From Paradevosia shaoguanensis (GTDB taxonomy: Bacteria > Pseudomonadota > Alphaproteobacteria > Rhizobiales > Devosiaceae): a stretch of DNA of 64,000 nucleotides. Both the position numbers and the translations under genes were made by a program. The notes under the pieces are model-generated. The model was not told where the DNA came from, made no database searches, and saw only the letters and a list, made by a program, of their open reading frames with translations. The stretch covers positions 1,860,001 to 1,924,000 of the forward strand of contig NZ_CP068983.1 in assembly GCF_016801025.1 (NCBI RefSeq), in the 5' to 3' direction. Of the stretch, positions 52,546-62,886 are shown in pieces; position 1 is the first letter of the stretch, and each line of letters starts with the position of its first letter.

Positions 52546-53811
52546 GTGTCGGTAGATATCCGGGTGCCCGCTCTGGGCGAAAGCGTCACCGAAGCCACGA
52601 TCGGCCAATGGTTCAAGAAGGTGGGCGATGTCGTCGCCGCCGATGAACCCTTGGTCGAGCTGGAAACGGACAAGGTGACGATCGAGGTCCCGGCCCCGGC
52701 TGCAGGCGTACTCGAAGCCATCGCAGCCAATCCGGGCGATACGGTCAATGTCGGTGCCCTGATCGGCGCCATCGGCTCGGGCGACGGCAAGGCTGCGGCA
52801 CCCGCCGCCAAGCCAGCTGAAGCGCCCAAGGCAGCCGCCGCTGCTGCGCCCGTCGCCTCCACCGCGACCGGCTCGGCCGCCATTGCGCCCAGCCCCTCGG
52901 CTTCAAAACTCATCGCCGAAAACGGCCTTTCGGCCGGCGCCATCGCCGGCTCGGGCAAGCACGGCCAGGTGCTCAAGGAAGACGTGCTGTCGGCCATTGC
53001 CGGCAAGCCCGCCGCTGCCGCCGCGCCGGCGCCCGCACCGGTTGCGCGGGCCGAAGCTCCGGCCCCGGTTCCCGCGCCGGTCCCCCGCGCTCCGGCTCCC
53101 GCCGAAGACGGCGCCCGCGAGGAACGCGTGAAAATGACCCGGCTGCGCCAGACCATTGCGCGCCGCCTCAAGGACGCCCAGAACACCGCCGCCATGCTCA
53201 CCACCTTCAACGAGGTGGACATGAAGCCGGTGATGGACCTGCGCGCCCGCTACAAGGACGTCTTCGAGAAGAAGCACGGCGTCAAGCTGGGCTTCATGGG
53301 CTTCTTCACCCTGGCGGTCGTTCATGCCTTGAAGGAAATCCCGGCGGTCAATGCCGAGATCGATGGCGACGAGCTTATCTACAAGAACTATGCCCATATC
53401 GGGGTCGCCGTCGGCACCGACAAGGGCCTGGTGGTTCCTGTGGTCCGCAATGCCGACCAGCTTTCGATCGCCGGCGTCGAGAAGGAAATCAACCGTCTGG
53501 GCAAGCTCGCCCGCGACGGACAGCTCTCGATGGCCGACATGCAGGGCGGCACCTTCACCATCTCGAATGGCGGCGTCTATGGCTCGCTGATGTCGACCCC
53601 GATCCTCAACGCCCCGCAATCCGGCATTCTGGGCATGCACAAGATCCAGGATCGCCCCGTGGTCGAGAATGGCCAGATCGTCATCCGTCCGATGATGTAT
53701 CTCGCCCTCTCCTATGACCACAGGATCGTGGACGGCAAGGAAGCGGTGACCTTCCTCGTGCGCGTCAAGGAAAGCCTCGAGGCGCCCGAACGTCTGGTGC
53801 TCGATCTCTAG
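52546..53811 (+). CDS. sucB: 2-oxoglutarate dehydrogenase E2 (dihydrolipoyl succinyltransferase)
   Basis: A 421-residue E2: one lipoyl domain (residues 1-77, lipoyl Lys in [15 protein letters not shown] near 43), an Ala/Pro-rich linker, an E3-binding domain ([31 protein letters not shown]), a second linker and the catalytic domain ending [17 protein letters not shown] with the active-site His/Asp. A GTG start follows AGAGGACAAACAAAAA. It is cotranscribed with sucA, and a terminator follows. Confidence 0.98.
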   Translation: MSVDIRVPALGESVTEATIGQWFKKVGDVVAADEPLVELETDKVTIEVPAPAAGVLEAIAANPGDTVNVGALIGAIGSGDGKAAAPAAKPAEAPKAAAAAAPVASTATGSAAIAPSPSASKLIAENGLSAGAIAGSGKHGQVLKEDVLSAIAGKPAAAAAPAPAPVARAEAPAPVPAPVPRAPAPAEDGAREERVKMTRLRQTIARRLKDAQNTAAMLTTFNEVDMKPVMDLRARYKDVFEKKHGVKLGFMGFFTLAVVHALKEIPAVNAEIDGDELIYKNYAHIGVAVGTDKGLVVPVVRNADQLSIAGVEKEINRLGKLARDGQLSMADMQGGTFTISNGGVYGSLMSTPILNAPQSGILGMHKIQDRPVVENGQIVIRPMMYLALSYDHRIVDGKEAVTFLVRVKESLEAPERLVLDL

Positions 53812-53839
53812 GACCGCTAGGGTTCGCTTGAACGTTGAG

Positions 53840-53864
53840 GAGGCCGGCACTGCCGGCCTCTGTT
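53840..53864 (+). terminator. terminator of sucAB
   Basis: Perfect 9-bp stem GAGGCCGGC/GCCGGCCTC with a 3-base loop, followed by TGTTT. The weak T-run suggests partial read-through into the LysE-type gene. Confidence 0.6.
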
Positions 53865-53877
53865 TCAGGGGCAGGGC

Positions 53878-54513
53878 ATGCAGGGACACTGGCTCGAATT
53901 CTTGGGGCTCATGGTGGCTTTCGGCATCAGCGCGGTGATTCCGGGCGCCGATTTCGCCATGGTGCTGCGCCAGTCGATCGCCCATGGCCGCAAGGCGGCG
54001 CTCTTCACCTCGGGCGGCATCGCCACGGCCATCCTTGTCCATGGCAGCTATACGCTCCTGGGCATGGGCGTCATCGTCAGCCAGTCGATTCTGCTCTTCG
54101 ACATCCTCAAATATATCGGCGCGGCCTACCTCCTCTATCTCGCCATCGCGACGCTGCGCGGGCCGTCCCCGCAGCCGCCAACTGATCTCGAAGATCACAA
54201 TCCGCGCGCGGCCACAGCCTGGGGCGCCTTCGCGCTGGGGTTCTTGACTAATCTCCTCAACCCCAAGGCGGTGCTGTTCTTCCTGGCGCTCTTCACCACG
54301 CTTGTCGGCGCCACGACGCCGGGCCCCATCAAGGTCTTCTACGTCGTCTCGATGAGCCTGGAGCTCTTCATCTGGTTCGTGCTGGTCTCGGTGTTCTTCA
54401 CCATGCCGCAGATCCGAAACGGATTTTTCAAACTCGGGCGGTGGTTCAATCGCATCACCGGCCTTACATTCATCCTGTTGGCGATCCGCGTGGCGGTCGC
54501 AAGGCAACACTAA
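53878..54513 (+). CDS. LysE/RhtB-family amino-acid exporter
   Basis: A 211-residue inner-membrane protein with about six spans. [30 protein letters not shown] carries the family PGP-like N-terminal motif (here PGAD), and [24 protein letters not shown] is the conserved mid-segment NPKA. Such proteins export amino acids or homoserine lactones; the substrate is unknown. It sits between sucB and lpd in the E1-E2-E3 cluster. Confidence 0.88.
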   Translation: MQGHWLEFLGLMVAFGISAVIPGADFAMVLRQSIAHGRKAALFTSGGIATAILVHGSYTLLGMGVIVSQSILLFDILKYIGAAYLLYLAIATLRGPSPQPPTDLEDHNPRAATAWGAFALGFLTNLLNPKAVLFFLALFTTLVGATTPGPIKVFYVVSMSLELFIWFVLVSVFFTMPQIRNGFFKLGRWFNRITGLTFILLAIRVAVARQH

Positions 54514-54526
54514 GGTTTTAGGGAAA

Positions 54527-55936
54527 ATGGCGGAGCAATTCGACTTCACGGTCATCGGCAGCGGCCCCGGCGGCTACGTGGCGGCCATCCGGGCGGCCCA
54601 GCTCGGGATGAAGGTGGCGGTGGTCGAGAAGTGGGCGACCTTTGGCGGCACCTGCCTCAATATCGGCTGCATTCCCTCCAAAGCCCTGCTGCATGCCACC
54701 GAGCTTTTCGAGGAAGCCGGCCATAGCTTCTCCCAGCTCGGCATCGACATCCCGGCGCCGGTCCTCAACCTGCCGCAGATGATGAACCACAAGACCGAGA
54801 CGGTGGCCTCCAACGTCAACGGCGTCGAATATCTGTTCAAGAAGAACAAGATCACCGCCTTCCGCGGCATCGGCTCGATCGCCGCACCCGGCAAGGTGCT
54901 GGTGACGCCCCAGAGCGGTCCCACCCAGACCATCGAGACCAAAAATATCGTCATCGCCACCGGTTCGGTCTCGGCAAACCTGCCGGGCATCGAGATCGAC
55001 GAGAAGCAGATCGTGACCTCGACCGGCGCCATCGCGCTCGACAAGGTGCCCGAGCGGATGCTGGTCATCGGCGCCGGCGTCATCGGGCTCGAACTCGGCT
55101 CGGTCTGGAACCGCCTCGGCTCCAAGGTCACCGTCGTCGAGTTCCTCGACCGCATCCTTCCCGGCATGGACAGCGAAGCGGCGCGCCAGTTCCAGCGCAT
55201 GCTCCAGAAGCAGGGTTTTGAATTCAAGCTCGGCCAGAAGGTCGCCGGTATCGACAAGCAGGAAGACGGCTCGCTCAAGGTCCGCATCGAGCCGGCGGCC
55301 GGCGGCAATGCCGAATTCCTCGATGTCGACGTGGCGCTCGTCGCCATCGGCAGAAAACCCTATACCGAAGGCCTCGGCCTCGAAATCGTCGGCGTCGCCC
55401 TCGATGAGCGCGGGCGCGTGCGCACCGATGCCCAGTACAAGACCAGCGTCGACGGCATCTATGCCATCGGCGACGTGATTGCCGGTCCCATGCTCGCCCA
55501 CAAGGCCGAGGACGAAGGCATTGCCGTGGCCGAGATCATTGCCGGCCAGGCCGGCCACGTGAATTACGGCGCCATTCCCTCGGTGGTTTACACCAACCCC
55601 GAGATCGCCACCGTCGGCAAGACCGAGGACGAACTCAAGGCCGGAGGCATCGACTACAAGGTCGGAAAATTCCCCTTCACCGCCAATGGCCGCGCCAAGG
55701 CCATGCTGGCCACCCAGGGCTTCGTCAAGATTCTGGCCGATGTCGCCACCGACCGCGTGCTTGGCGCCACCATCGTGGGCAAGAATGCCGGCGAGATGAT
55801 CCACGAGCTGACCGTGCTCATGGAGTTTTCGGGTGCCGGCGAAGACCTGGCCCGCACCACTCACGCCCATCCCACGCTCTCCGAAGCCATCCGCGAAGCC
55901 GCCCTCATGCTCGGCGACGGCGCCATTCACATCTGA
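54527..55936 (+). CDS. lpdA: dihydrolipoyl dehydrogenase (E3)
   Basis: A 469-residue FAD disulphide oxidoreductase that reoxidises SucB lipoyl groups with NAD. FAD motif [21 protein letters not shown], redox pair [18 protein letters not shown] (CxxxxC), NAD-binding [20 protein letters not shown], and the C-terminal base [13 protein letters not shown] with the His-Glu couple. Length is standard. Its place after sucAB points to the 2-oxoglutarate complex; it may also serve others. Confidence 0.98.
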   Translation: MAEQFDFTVIGSGPGGYVAAIRAAQLGMKVAVVEKWATFGGTCLNIGCIPSKALLHATELFEEAGHSFSQLGIDIPAPVLNLPQMMNHKTETVASNVNGVEYLFKKNKITAFRGIGSIAAPGKVLVTPQSGPTQTIETKNIVIATGSVSANLPGIEIDEKQIVTSTGAIALDKVPERMLVIGAGVIGLELGSVWNRLGSKVTVVEFLDRILPGMDSEAARQFQRMLQKQGFEFKLGQKVAGIDKQEDGSLKVRIEPAAGGNAEFLDVDVALVAIGRKPYTEGLGLEIVGVALDERGRVRTDAQYKTSVDGIYAIGDVIAGPMLAHKAEDEGIAVAEIIAGQAGHVNYGAIPSVVYTNPEIATVGKTEDELKAGGIDYKVGKFPFTANGRAKAMLATQGFVKILADVATDRVLGATIVGKNAGEMIHELTVLMEFSGAGEDLARTTHAHPTLSEAIREAALMLGDGAIHI

Positions 55937-55941
55937 CGCCT

Positions 55942-55970
55942 TGGGGAACCCCTCCGGGTTCCCCACGTTT
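55942..55970 (+). terminator. terminator of lpd
   Basis: TGGGGAACCC pairs with GGGTTCCCCA (10 bp) around CTCC, followed by CGTTTCCCC. Confidence 0.75.
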
Positions 55971-56080
55971 CCCCATTACGACACACGTCGTAAGCCCCCG
56001 CCCCACGGATCGGCCCAGCTCCTCAAAACAGCAAAAGGCCGAACCCAGGACGGGGGTTTTGTCATGGAGGAGACTTGGAC

Positions 56081-56368
56081 ATGGCCGACCTCATCCCCGA
56101 TGCCGAGCGCATCGCCGCTCTCGCCCAGATGCCCTGGACCTATGACGAAGCCGGCAAGGCGATTTCGCGCAGCTTCAAGTTCGCCAATTTCTCGGAAGCC
56201 TTCGGCTTCATGGCCCGGGTTGCGCTCCTCGCCGAGAAGGCCGGCCATCATCCGGACTGGTCCAATTCCTACAATCGCGTCGACATCACTCTCTCGACCC
56301 ACGATGCCGGCGGGGTCACGCGCAACGACCTGGACCTCGCCCGGAAGATCGACGCACTTGTGGAATGA
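56081..56368 (+). CDS. 4a-hydroxytetrahydrobiopterin dehydratase (pterin carbinolamine dehydratase)
   Basis: A 95-residue PCD/DCoH protein. The motif EKAGHHPDWSNSYNRVDITLSTHDAGG contains the catalytic HHPDW stretch; FKFANFSEAFGFMARVALLAE is the conserved helix. It recycles pterin cofactor after aromatic hydroxylation; no phenylalanine hydroxylase is nearby. GGAGGAGAC lies 6 bases before ATG 56081; a TTG at 56075 is also in frame. It sits alone between lpd and the chemoreceptor gene. Confidence 0.92.
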   Translation: MADLIPDAERIAALAQMPWTYDEAGKAISRSFKFANFSEAFGFMARVALLAEKAGHHPDWSNSYNRVDITLSTHDAGGVTRNDLDLARKIDALVE

Positions 56369-56480
56369 GCCCTTACGTAATGTTCCCGTAACGCGAATCG
56401 CCCGGTGACGGCGCGTTAACGCGGCTTCTGTAGGGTTGCGGCAGACCAGAAACGGTCTGTTTGCTTACCAGGACAGTAGC

Positions 56481-58937
56481 ATGCCTCTCCCGAACTTCGT
56501 CAAAGCCCCTACGCTCAAGTTGCGGGGGACGATCGTTGCTGCCGCCGCGATCGTGTTTACACTCGCTCTCGGTTCCGGCCTCGTCTACGTGGTGCAGTCC
56601 ACCCAGCAGAACGATATCGCTGCCGCCGACCAGCTGATGTCCAATGTGGCCGAATCCCAGGCCAATGCCATTCATGTCGTTCTCAAGGAGCATGCGACCG
56701 CCGCCGTCGCCATTGCCGAGACGCTTTCCACCTTCCTCGCCGACCCCTCTGTGGGTCCGCAATCCTACAAGACCCTTTTCGAAAAGCAGCTTGCGCAGCT
56801 GCCTAATGCCATCGGCATCTGGGCGCTGACCACCAAGGATGGTCCGGCTGCTGCCAACCCAGTGCTGATGTCCTCCGAATACGGCCTGGGTGATGGCTAT
56901 TTCGGCCCCTCGATCACCCGCAGCCTCGATGATGGCAAGGTGTCCTGGTCTGAGCTCAATCTCTCCGAAGCCAATGGCTTCAAGGGCTGGTTCCTCGATC
57001 CCCTGGCGCGTGACGCCACCTCGCTCACCGGCCCCTATCTCTACGATGGCCGCCTCTTCACCTCCGTCACCGCGGTGATCCGGCGGGCGGATGGCAAGGG
57101 CGTGGGCCTTGCCGGCGTCGATTTCAACGGCGGCATGTTCGCCAAGCTCATCGGCGACCAGAAGCCGATGGGCACCGGCTGGATCGGCGTCATCAATGCC
57201 GACGGCAATTGGGTCGTCCATTCCGACGAGAGCATGCTCGGCATGCCGGCCAGCGACGAAAGCGCCAAGGCCGCCATTGCCGGCGCCCGGGCGGGCAATT
57301 ATCACGCCGCCTCCAGCATGGGCGGCGAAGACTGGCGCATCACTGCCGAGAAGCTCGCGCTTCCTGAATTCGGCCTCGACTGGACCGTCATGGTCGCCGT
57401 GCCCGAATCCACGCTCCTCGCCGAATCCATCCAGCAGCGCAATTTCCTGATCTCCGGCGGCCTCGTGCTTCTCGGCCTGGGCCTCGTCGCCTTCTGGTTC
57501 GTCGGCACCTCGATCGCCAAGCCGATCAACCGCCTCACCGACAGCATGGAAGCCATGGCCAATGGCGATCTCTCCGTCGAGGTCCTGGGCGGCGAACGCC
57601 GCGACGAAGTGGGCGCGATGGCTCGTGCAGTCGAGGTATTCCGGGAGAACGGGCTCAAGGTGGCGCAGATGACGGAGGCGGAAGCGGCGCGTATCGTCTC
57701 GGACCAGCGCGCCCGTGCCCAGATGATGGGCCAACTCCAGGCTGCGTTCGGCAATGTCGTGGATGCCGCGGTGGCCGGCGACTTCTCTCGCCGTGTCGAG
57801 GTGCAGTTCCCCGATGCCGAACTCAACCAGCTCGCCGGCTCGGTCAACAACCTCGTCGAAACCGTCGATGGCGGCCTCGCCGAAACCTCCCGTGTGCTGG
57901 GCTCGCTGGCCAGGGCGGACCTCACCGAGCGAGTCACCGGCTCCTATTCGGGCGCCTTCGGCCAGCTCAAGGACGATACCAATGCGGTGGCCGACAAGCT
58001 CGGCGAAATCGTCGGCCAGCTCCGCCAGACCTCCCGCGCCTTGAAGACCGCCACCGGAGAAATCCTCTCGGGCGCCAACGACCTCTCCGAACGCACCACC
58101 AAGCAGGCGGCGACGATCGAAGAGACGTCGGCGGCCATGGAGCAGCTGGCGTCCACCGTGCTGCAGAATGCCGAACGGGCCCGCGAAGCCTCGAGCGTTG
58201 CCGGCTCGGTCACCCGCACCGCCGAAGAGGGCGGGCAGGTGATGAACCATGCCAATGAGGCCATGGAGAAGATCGAGACCTCCTCGTCCAGGATCTCCAA
58301 TATCATCGGCATGATCGACGACATCGCCTTCCAGACGAACCTGCTGGCGCTCAATGCTTCGGTGGAAGCCGCCCGTGCGGGTGAGGCCGGCAAGGGCTTT
58401 GCGGTGGTGGCGGTGGAAGTGCGCCGTCTCGCGCAATCGGCGGCGGAGGCCTCCTCGGAGGTCAAGGCGCTGATCGAGCAGAGCGCCGGCGAGGTCAAGA
58501 CCGGCTCGCGCCTGGTTGCCGACGCGGCCTCCAAGCTCGAAGCCATGCTGACCGCGGCCCGGTCCTCCAATGAGTTGATGGATGGCATTGCCCGGGAGAG
58601 CCGGGAACAGGCCTCGGCCATCGAGGAGGTCAATGTCGCGGTCCGGCAGATGGACGAGATGACCCAGCACAATGCGGCGCTGGTCGAAGAGACCAATGCC
58701 GCCATCGAGCAGACGGAAGCCCAGGCCTCCGAGCTCGACCGGATCGTCGACATCTTTACCATCGACGGGGAAGCGCGCCGCGAGGCCCCGGCGTCCAAGC
58801 TCCAGCCCGGCAAGGCCATCCCGGCCAGGCCGGCGGCCACGGGCATCAAGGGCCTGCAGCAACGAGTGGCCACCGCCGCCAAGGCCTACCTCACCAATGG
58901 CAACGCCGCCATCGACAAGGACTGGGAGGAGTTCTGA
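56481..58937 (+). CDS. methyl-accepting chemotaxis protein with CheR-tether C-terminus
   Basis: An 818-residue chemoreceptor. TM1 (about 17-38, [20 protein letters not shown]) and TM2 (about 330-350, [18 protein letters not shown]) bracket a periplasmic sensor (about 40-325) of the dCache kind. Cytoplasmic HAMP-like segments follow ([25 protein letters not shown]), then the signalling hairpin tip [37 protein letters not shown]. The C-terminus ends DWEEF (814-818), a W-x-x-F pentapeptide of the kind that docks CheR/CheB. No che genes are adjacent. AGGA precedes ATG 56481. Confidence 0.95.
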   Translation: MPLPNFVKAPTLKLRGTIVAAAAIVFTLALGSGLVYVVQSTQQNDIAAADQLMSNVAESQANAIHVVLKEHATAAVAIAETLSTFLADPSVGPQSYKTLFEKQLAQLPNAIGIWALTTKDGPAAANPVLMSSEYGLGDGYFGPSITRSLDDGKVSWSELNLSEANGFKGWFLDPLARDATSLTGPYLYDGRLFTSVTAVIRRADGKGVGLAGVDFNGGMFAKLIGDQKPMGTGWIGVINADGNWVVHSDESMLGMPASDESAKAAIAGARAGNYHAASSMGGEDWRITAEKLALPEFGLDWTVMVAVPESTLLAESIQQRNFLISGGLVLLGLGLVAFWFVGTSIAKPINRLTDSMEAMANGDLSVEVLGGERRDEVGAMARAVEVFRENGLKVAQMTEAEAARIVSDQRARAQMMGQLQAAFGNVVDAAVAGDFSRRVEVQFPDAELNQLAGSVNNLVETVDGGLAETSRVLGSLARADLTERVTGSYSGAFGQLKDDTNAVADKLGEIVGQLRQTSRALKTATGEILSGANDLSERTTKQAATIEETSAAMEQLASTVLQNAERAREASSVAGSVTRTAEEGGQVMNHANEAMEKIETSSSRISNIIGMIDDIAFQTNLLALNASVEAARAGEAGKGFAVVAVEVRRLAQSAAEASSEVKALIEQSAGEVKTGSRLVADAASKLEAMLTAARSSNELMDGIARESREQASAIEEVNVAVRQMDEMTQHNAALVEETNAAIEQTEAQASELDRIVDIFTIDGEARREAPASKLQPGKAIPARPAATGIKGLQQRVATAAKAYLTNGNAAIDKDWEEF

Positions 58938-59436
58938 GGGGCGCAGGGACTAAACCAGAACGATCAGACTACCGATCTCGCCGGCAGGTCTCCCTCCCCT
59001 TGCGGGGAGGGGGCAGGGGTGGGGGTGACCCCACCCACCGGACCGAGCCTCTAGCCCACCCCCACCCTCTCGTCCCTCTCACCCTCACCCCACCCCGATC
59101 TTCCCCGGGCGAAGACCCGGGGCCTATTGCACCCCTCCACCCGAGTGGAGATATCCGTGGGCCCCGGATCAAGTCCGGGGAAGATCGAGGTGGGGTGAGG
59201 ATGGTGGTAAGAAATGGTGCTCTTGAAGCCATGAAACGCGCTTCTCGCTCGAGATGCGGTGCGGCAGCAGAGACATTTTCGTCGGCTAAAGCGCAGCACG
59301 CCGACTTTCAAATAAACCTACCCGTGCTCGCCTTCCCGCGGCGAAGACGCTTCGAGTAAAGCCGACGCCGCAAACTCCGACGCCCAAGCGAACCGAACCT
59401 CCAGCAACTCCCCACCGCTGACCTCCCTGTCACCCC
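58938..59436. repeat. palindrome-rich 499-base intergenic region between the chemoreceptor and dnaE2
   Basis: The main element is a 26-base inverted repeat with one mismatch: 59083-59108 (CCTCACCCCACCCCGATCTT then CCCCGG) against 59175-59200. Inside it are two smaller hairpins, CCCCGGG/CCCGGGG (59103-59122) and CCCCGGA/TCCGGGG. Upstream is the CTCCCCTTGCGGGGAG palindrome. This has the look of a non-coding REP/MITE-like element; such CCCCGGATCAAGTCCGGGG cores are frequent in Hyphomicrobiales genomes as I recall. Open frames here carry no coding signal. Confidence 0.6.
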
Positions 59437-62400
59437 CTAGTGAAAATTCCGCCCCGAGGGCAGCGCCGCATGCATCTGCCTTTGCTCCGCCTCCTGCCGC
59501 CGCCTCTCCCGTTCCACTCGTGGATCAGGCCGTGAATCCTTCTTTCCCTCGTCGGCTCGTGCCAGCACGCCATCCCCCAGATCCCGGCCATCGGCGACCG
59601 AAAGCAGTTGCGGGGTGAGGTCGTAGAAAGAGCGGGCGATGACGTGGGTGACCATGCCTTCGCGCTGCACCTGCCCGCGGATGGCCAGCATGCGCGAGGT
59701 CAGGATGATGCGGCGGTTGTTCTCGAAGACCTTGTTCCACACCACGATATTGGCGATCCCCGTCTCGTCCTCAAGCGTCATGAATATCACGCCACTCGCC
59801 GTTCCCGGTCGCTGGCGCACCAGTACCAGCCCCGCCACGTCGATGATCCGCCCCGGCTGCGTCGTCACGAGCTTTTCGGACGGCAGCGTGCCGCGCCGGT
59901 CGAGCAGCGGTCGCAGGAATTCCACAGGGTGGCCCTTCAGGGAGAGCGAGAGCGAGCGGTAGTCGTGGATGACGGCCTCGCCCGGCTGCATGAGCGGCAA
60001 TTGGTCTTCGCCTTCCGCCGGCTGGCCGGTGGGCAGGCCTGCAGCCGAAAAGAGCGGCAGCGTCTCGGCACCGGCCGTGCCCATCAGGCCCTTGACGGTC
60101 CAGAGCGCCTGCCGCCGGGTCAGGCCAAGCGAGCCGAAGGCGTCGGCTTCGGCCAGTTTCTGCAGCGCCGAAACCGGCAGGCCCGTCCGCAGCCAGAGGT
60201 CGCGGATCGAGGCGTAACCCGCCCCGCGATTGGCCACGACCGCTTCCTGATGCTTCCTGTCGAATCCGCTGATGGTGGAAAGCCCCAGCCGCACCGCATG
60301 GGTGGTCCAGATATCATCGCTCATGTCGGCATGCCGGTCGTGGAGCTTGTCGGCCAGCCATTGCCCGCTTTCGAGGCTGTTTTCGGCGAGCGAATGATTG
60401 ACGTCCACCTCCCGGATATCCACGCCGTGGTCGCGGGCATCACGCACGATCTGGGCCGGCGCATAAAATCCCATGGGCTGGCTGTTGAGCAGCGCGCAGG
60501 CAAAGACATCCGGGTAATGGCACTTGAGCCAGCACGAGACATAGACGAGTAGGGCGAACGAAGCCGCATGGCTTTCCGGAAAGCCATAATCGGCGAAGCC
60601 TTCGATCTGCCTGAAGCAGCGTTCGGCAAATTCATCGGCAAAGCCGTTCGCCTTCATGCCGGCCAGGAATTGTCCCCGCAGTCGCCCTACCGTCCCATTT
60701 CGCTTGAATGTGGCCATGGCTCGCCGGAGTTGGTCGGCTTCGCCCGGGGAGAAGCCGGCTCCTTCGATGGCGATCTGCATGGCTTGTTCCTGGAAAAGGG
60801 GGATCCCCTTCGTGCGTTTAAGGACCGCCTCGAGCTTAGGTGGTAGGGCTTCAATCTTCTCCACGCCCTGTCGCCGCTTGAGATAGGGATGCACCATGCC
60901 GCCCTGGATCGGTCCCGGGCGCACGATAGCTACTTCGATGACGAGATCGTAAAACTCGGCTGGCTTTAGCCTGGGCAGCATCGACATCTGCGCCCGGCTC
61001 TCTATCTGGAACACTCCGATCGTATCGGCGCGATGGGTCATGGCGTAGACGCGATCGCTCACGGCGGGGAGCCCCTTCTTGCGTCTGTCCTGATCTTCCC
61101 GCTCCTCGTCGAGCACCCCCTGCAGCGTGAGCTCCTGCCCATAATGCTCCTTCATCATATCGAAGGCGCGATGGAGGCAGGTCAGCATGCCGAGTGCCAG
61201 GATATCGACCTTGAGAATGCCCAGCGCATCGAGGTCGTCCTTGTTCCACTCCACCACGGTGCGGTTTTCCATGGCGGCATTGGTGATGGGAACGAGGTGA
61301 TCGAGCCGGTCGCGGGTGATGACGAAGCCGCCCACATGCTGGGAGAGATGGCGCGGAAACCCCATCAGCTCGCCGGCCAGTTCCAGCACCTTTCGCAAGG
61401 TGGCTTCGTTAGGGTCGAGGCCGAGCGATTTCACCCGGGCCTGGTCAGGCCTTTTCGTGTACCAGCCCCAGCCCAGGCTGTTGAGCGCCGTGATCGTATC
61501 TGAGGAGAGCCCGAAAACCTTCGCGACTTCGCGCAGTGCGCCCTTGGAGCGATAGGTGACGACGGTGGAGGTCAGCCCCGTCCGCTCGCGTCCATATTTG
61601 CCGTAGATATACTGCATGACGTCTTCGCGCCTCTCGTGCTCGAAATCGACGTCGATGTCGGGTGGCTCGTGTCGCTCGGTAGACAGGAAGCGGCCGAAGA
61701 CCAGCTTGCTGACGTTGGGATCGACTTCGGTAACCCCCAGGCAGTAACAGACCGACGAGTTGGCGGCAGAACCCCGTCCCTGGCAGAGGATGTTCTTCTC
61801 GTAACGAGCAAAATGCACGATATCCTGCACGGTGAGGAAGTAGGCGGCATAGTTGAGCTCAGCGATGAGTTTCAGTTCGGCGACGAGGCTCTGGTGCACC
61901 TTTTCGGGGATGCCGTTCTCGTATTTTTCGAGCGGATAGCGCTTATGCGCGCCCTCCCAGGTCAGCCGCTCCAGCGTCTCCTGTGCCGTTTCGCCATTGC
62001 CGACAGTTTCCTCCGGGTAGTTGTATTTCAGCTGATCGAGCGTGAACTCTATCCGCTTGAGGAACCTGGTGGTTTCGGCCAGCGCCTCCGGATGTTCGCG
62101 AAAGAGCCGGGCCATTTCCCGGCTATCCTTGAGGTGGCGCTCGGCATTGGGTTCAAGCCGCGTGCCGGCCTCGGCGATGGTCAGGTGCTCGCGGATGCAG
62201 GTCACCACGTCCTGGAGCGGGCGCCGTTCGGGATCGTGGTAGAGCACGTCGTTGACTGCGATCAGAGGCACGCCCGTGCGCGCCGCCAGATGCGCCAGCC
62301 GGTTGAGCCGCGCCCGGTCCGCGCCGCCATAGGTGCAGGCGGCGGCGAGCCAGACCTGGTCCGGCGCCAGCATTCGCAGGCGCCGCAGGGTTTTGGCGCC

Positions 62401-62886
62401 TTCCTCGAACCGGGCCTCCTCGATCTGGACGATGAAAAGCTGCCCCTGCGCGAACTCGGCGAGGTCCTCGAACCTGAGATGGCACTCGCCCTTGGGGGCC
62501 CGGCGGTTGCCGGTGGTCAGCAATCGGGTGAGACGCCCATAGGCCGCCAGATCGCTGGGATAGGCGATGATATCGGCGGTTTCGTCGGTAAAGACCAGCC
62601 GCGTGCCCACCACATAGCGGAAATCCGCGATATGTTCGCCGATCTCGGCGTCTTCCTTGAGGTCGCGCAGCGCTACATAGGCGCGCACCACCCCGGCCAA
62701 GGAATTGCGGTCGCAAAGGCCCATGCCCCTGAGCCCGAGCGCCACTGCCCGGGCGATCAGTTCCTCCGGGTGCGAGCCGCCGCGCAGGAAGGAGAAATTG
62801 CTAGTCACCATGAGCTCGGCATAGGCCGGCGGCGCAGGAGGCCTGGCCGGCTTTTCGGGCTGGGTAAGCGTAACGACATTGTTCAT
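59437..62886 (-). CDS. dnaE2: error-prone DNA polymerase III alpha (DnaE2/ImuC)
   Basis: A 1149-residue C-family polymerase of the SOS mutagenesis cassette. The PHP domain starts AYAELMVTSNFSFLRGGSHPEELI; the catalytic region has CQGRGSAANSSVCYCLG and PPDIDVDFEHERREDVM with the acidic residues; a C-terminal OB fold reads IIDVAGLVLVRQRPGTASGVIFMTLEDE. Length matches DnaE2 (about 1050-1150), shorter than the replicative DnaE1. The ATG at 62886 overlaps the imuB stop by four bases (ATGA), so they are coupled. Confidence 0.97.
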   Translation of the reverse strand: MNNVVTLTQPEKPARPPAPPAYAELMVTSNFSFLRGGSHPEELIARAVALGLRGMGLCDRNSLAGVVRAYVALRDLKEDAEIGEHIADFRYVVGTRLVFTDETADIIAYPSDLAAYGRLTRLLTTGNRRAPKGECHLRFEDLAEFAQGQLFIVQIEEARFEEGAKTLRRLRMLAPDQVWLAAACTYGGADRARLNRLAHLAARTGVPLIAVNDVLYHDPERRPLQDVVTCIREHLTIAEAGTRLEPNAERHLKDSREMARLFREHPEALAETTRFLKRIEFTLDQLKYNYPEETVGNGETAQETLERLTWEGAHKRYPLEKYENGIPEKVHQSLVAELKLIAELNYAAYFLTVQDIVHFARYEKNILCQGRGSAANSSVCYCLGVTEVDPNVSKLVFGRFLSTERHEPPDIDVDFEHERREDVMQYIYGKYGRERTGLTSTVVTYRSKGALREVAKVFGLSSDTITALNSLGWGWYTKRPDQARVKSLGLDPNEATLRKVLELAGELMGFPRHLSQHVGGFVITRDRLDHLVPITNAAMENRTVVEWNKDDLDALGILKVDILALGMLTCLHRAFDMMKEHYGQELTLQGVLDEEREDQDRRKKGLPAVSDRVYAMTHRADTIGVFQIESRAQMSMLPRLKPAEFYDLVIEVAIVRPGPIQGGMVHPYLKRRQGVEKIEALPPKLEAVLKRTKGIPLFQEQAMQIAIEGAGFSPGEADQLRRAMATFKRNGTVGRLRGQFLAGMKANGFADEFAERCFRQIEGFADYGFPESHAASFALLVYVSCWLKCHYPDVFACALLNSQPMGFYAPAQIVRDARDHGVDIREVDVNHSLAENSLESGQWLADKLHDRHADMSDDIWTTHAVRLGLSTISGFDRKHQEAVVANRGAGYASIRDLWLRTGLPVSALQKLAEADAFGSLGLTRRQALWTVKGLMGTAGAETLPLFSAAGLPTGQPAEGEDQLPLMQPGEAVIHDYRSLSLSLKGHPVEFLRPLLDRRGTLPSEKLVTTQPGRIIDVAGLVLVRQRPGTASGVIFMTLEDETGIANIVVWNKVFENNRRIILTSRMLAIRGQVQREGMVTHVIARSFYDLTPQLLSVADGRDLGDGVLARADEGKKDSRPDPRVERERRRQEAEQRQMHAALPSGRNFH

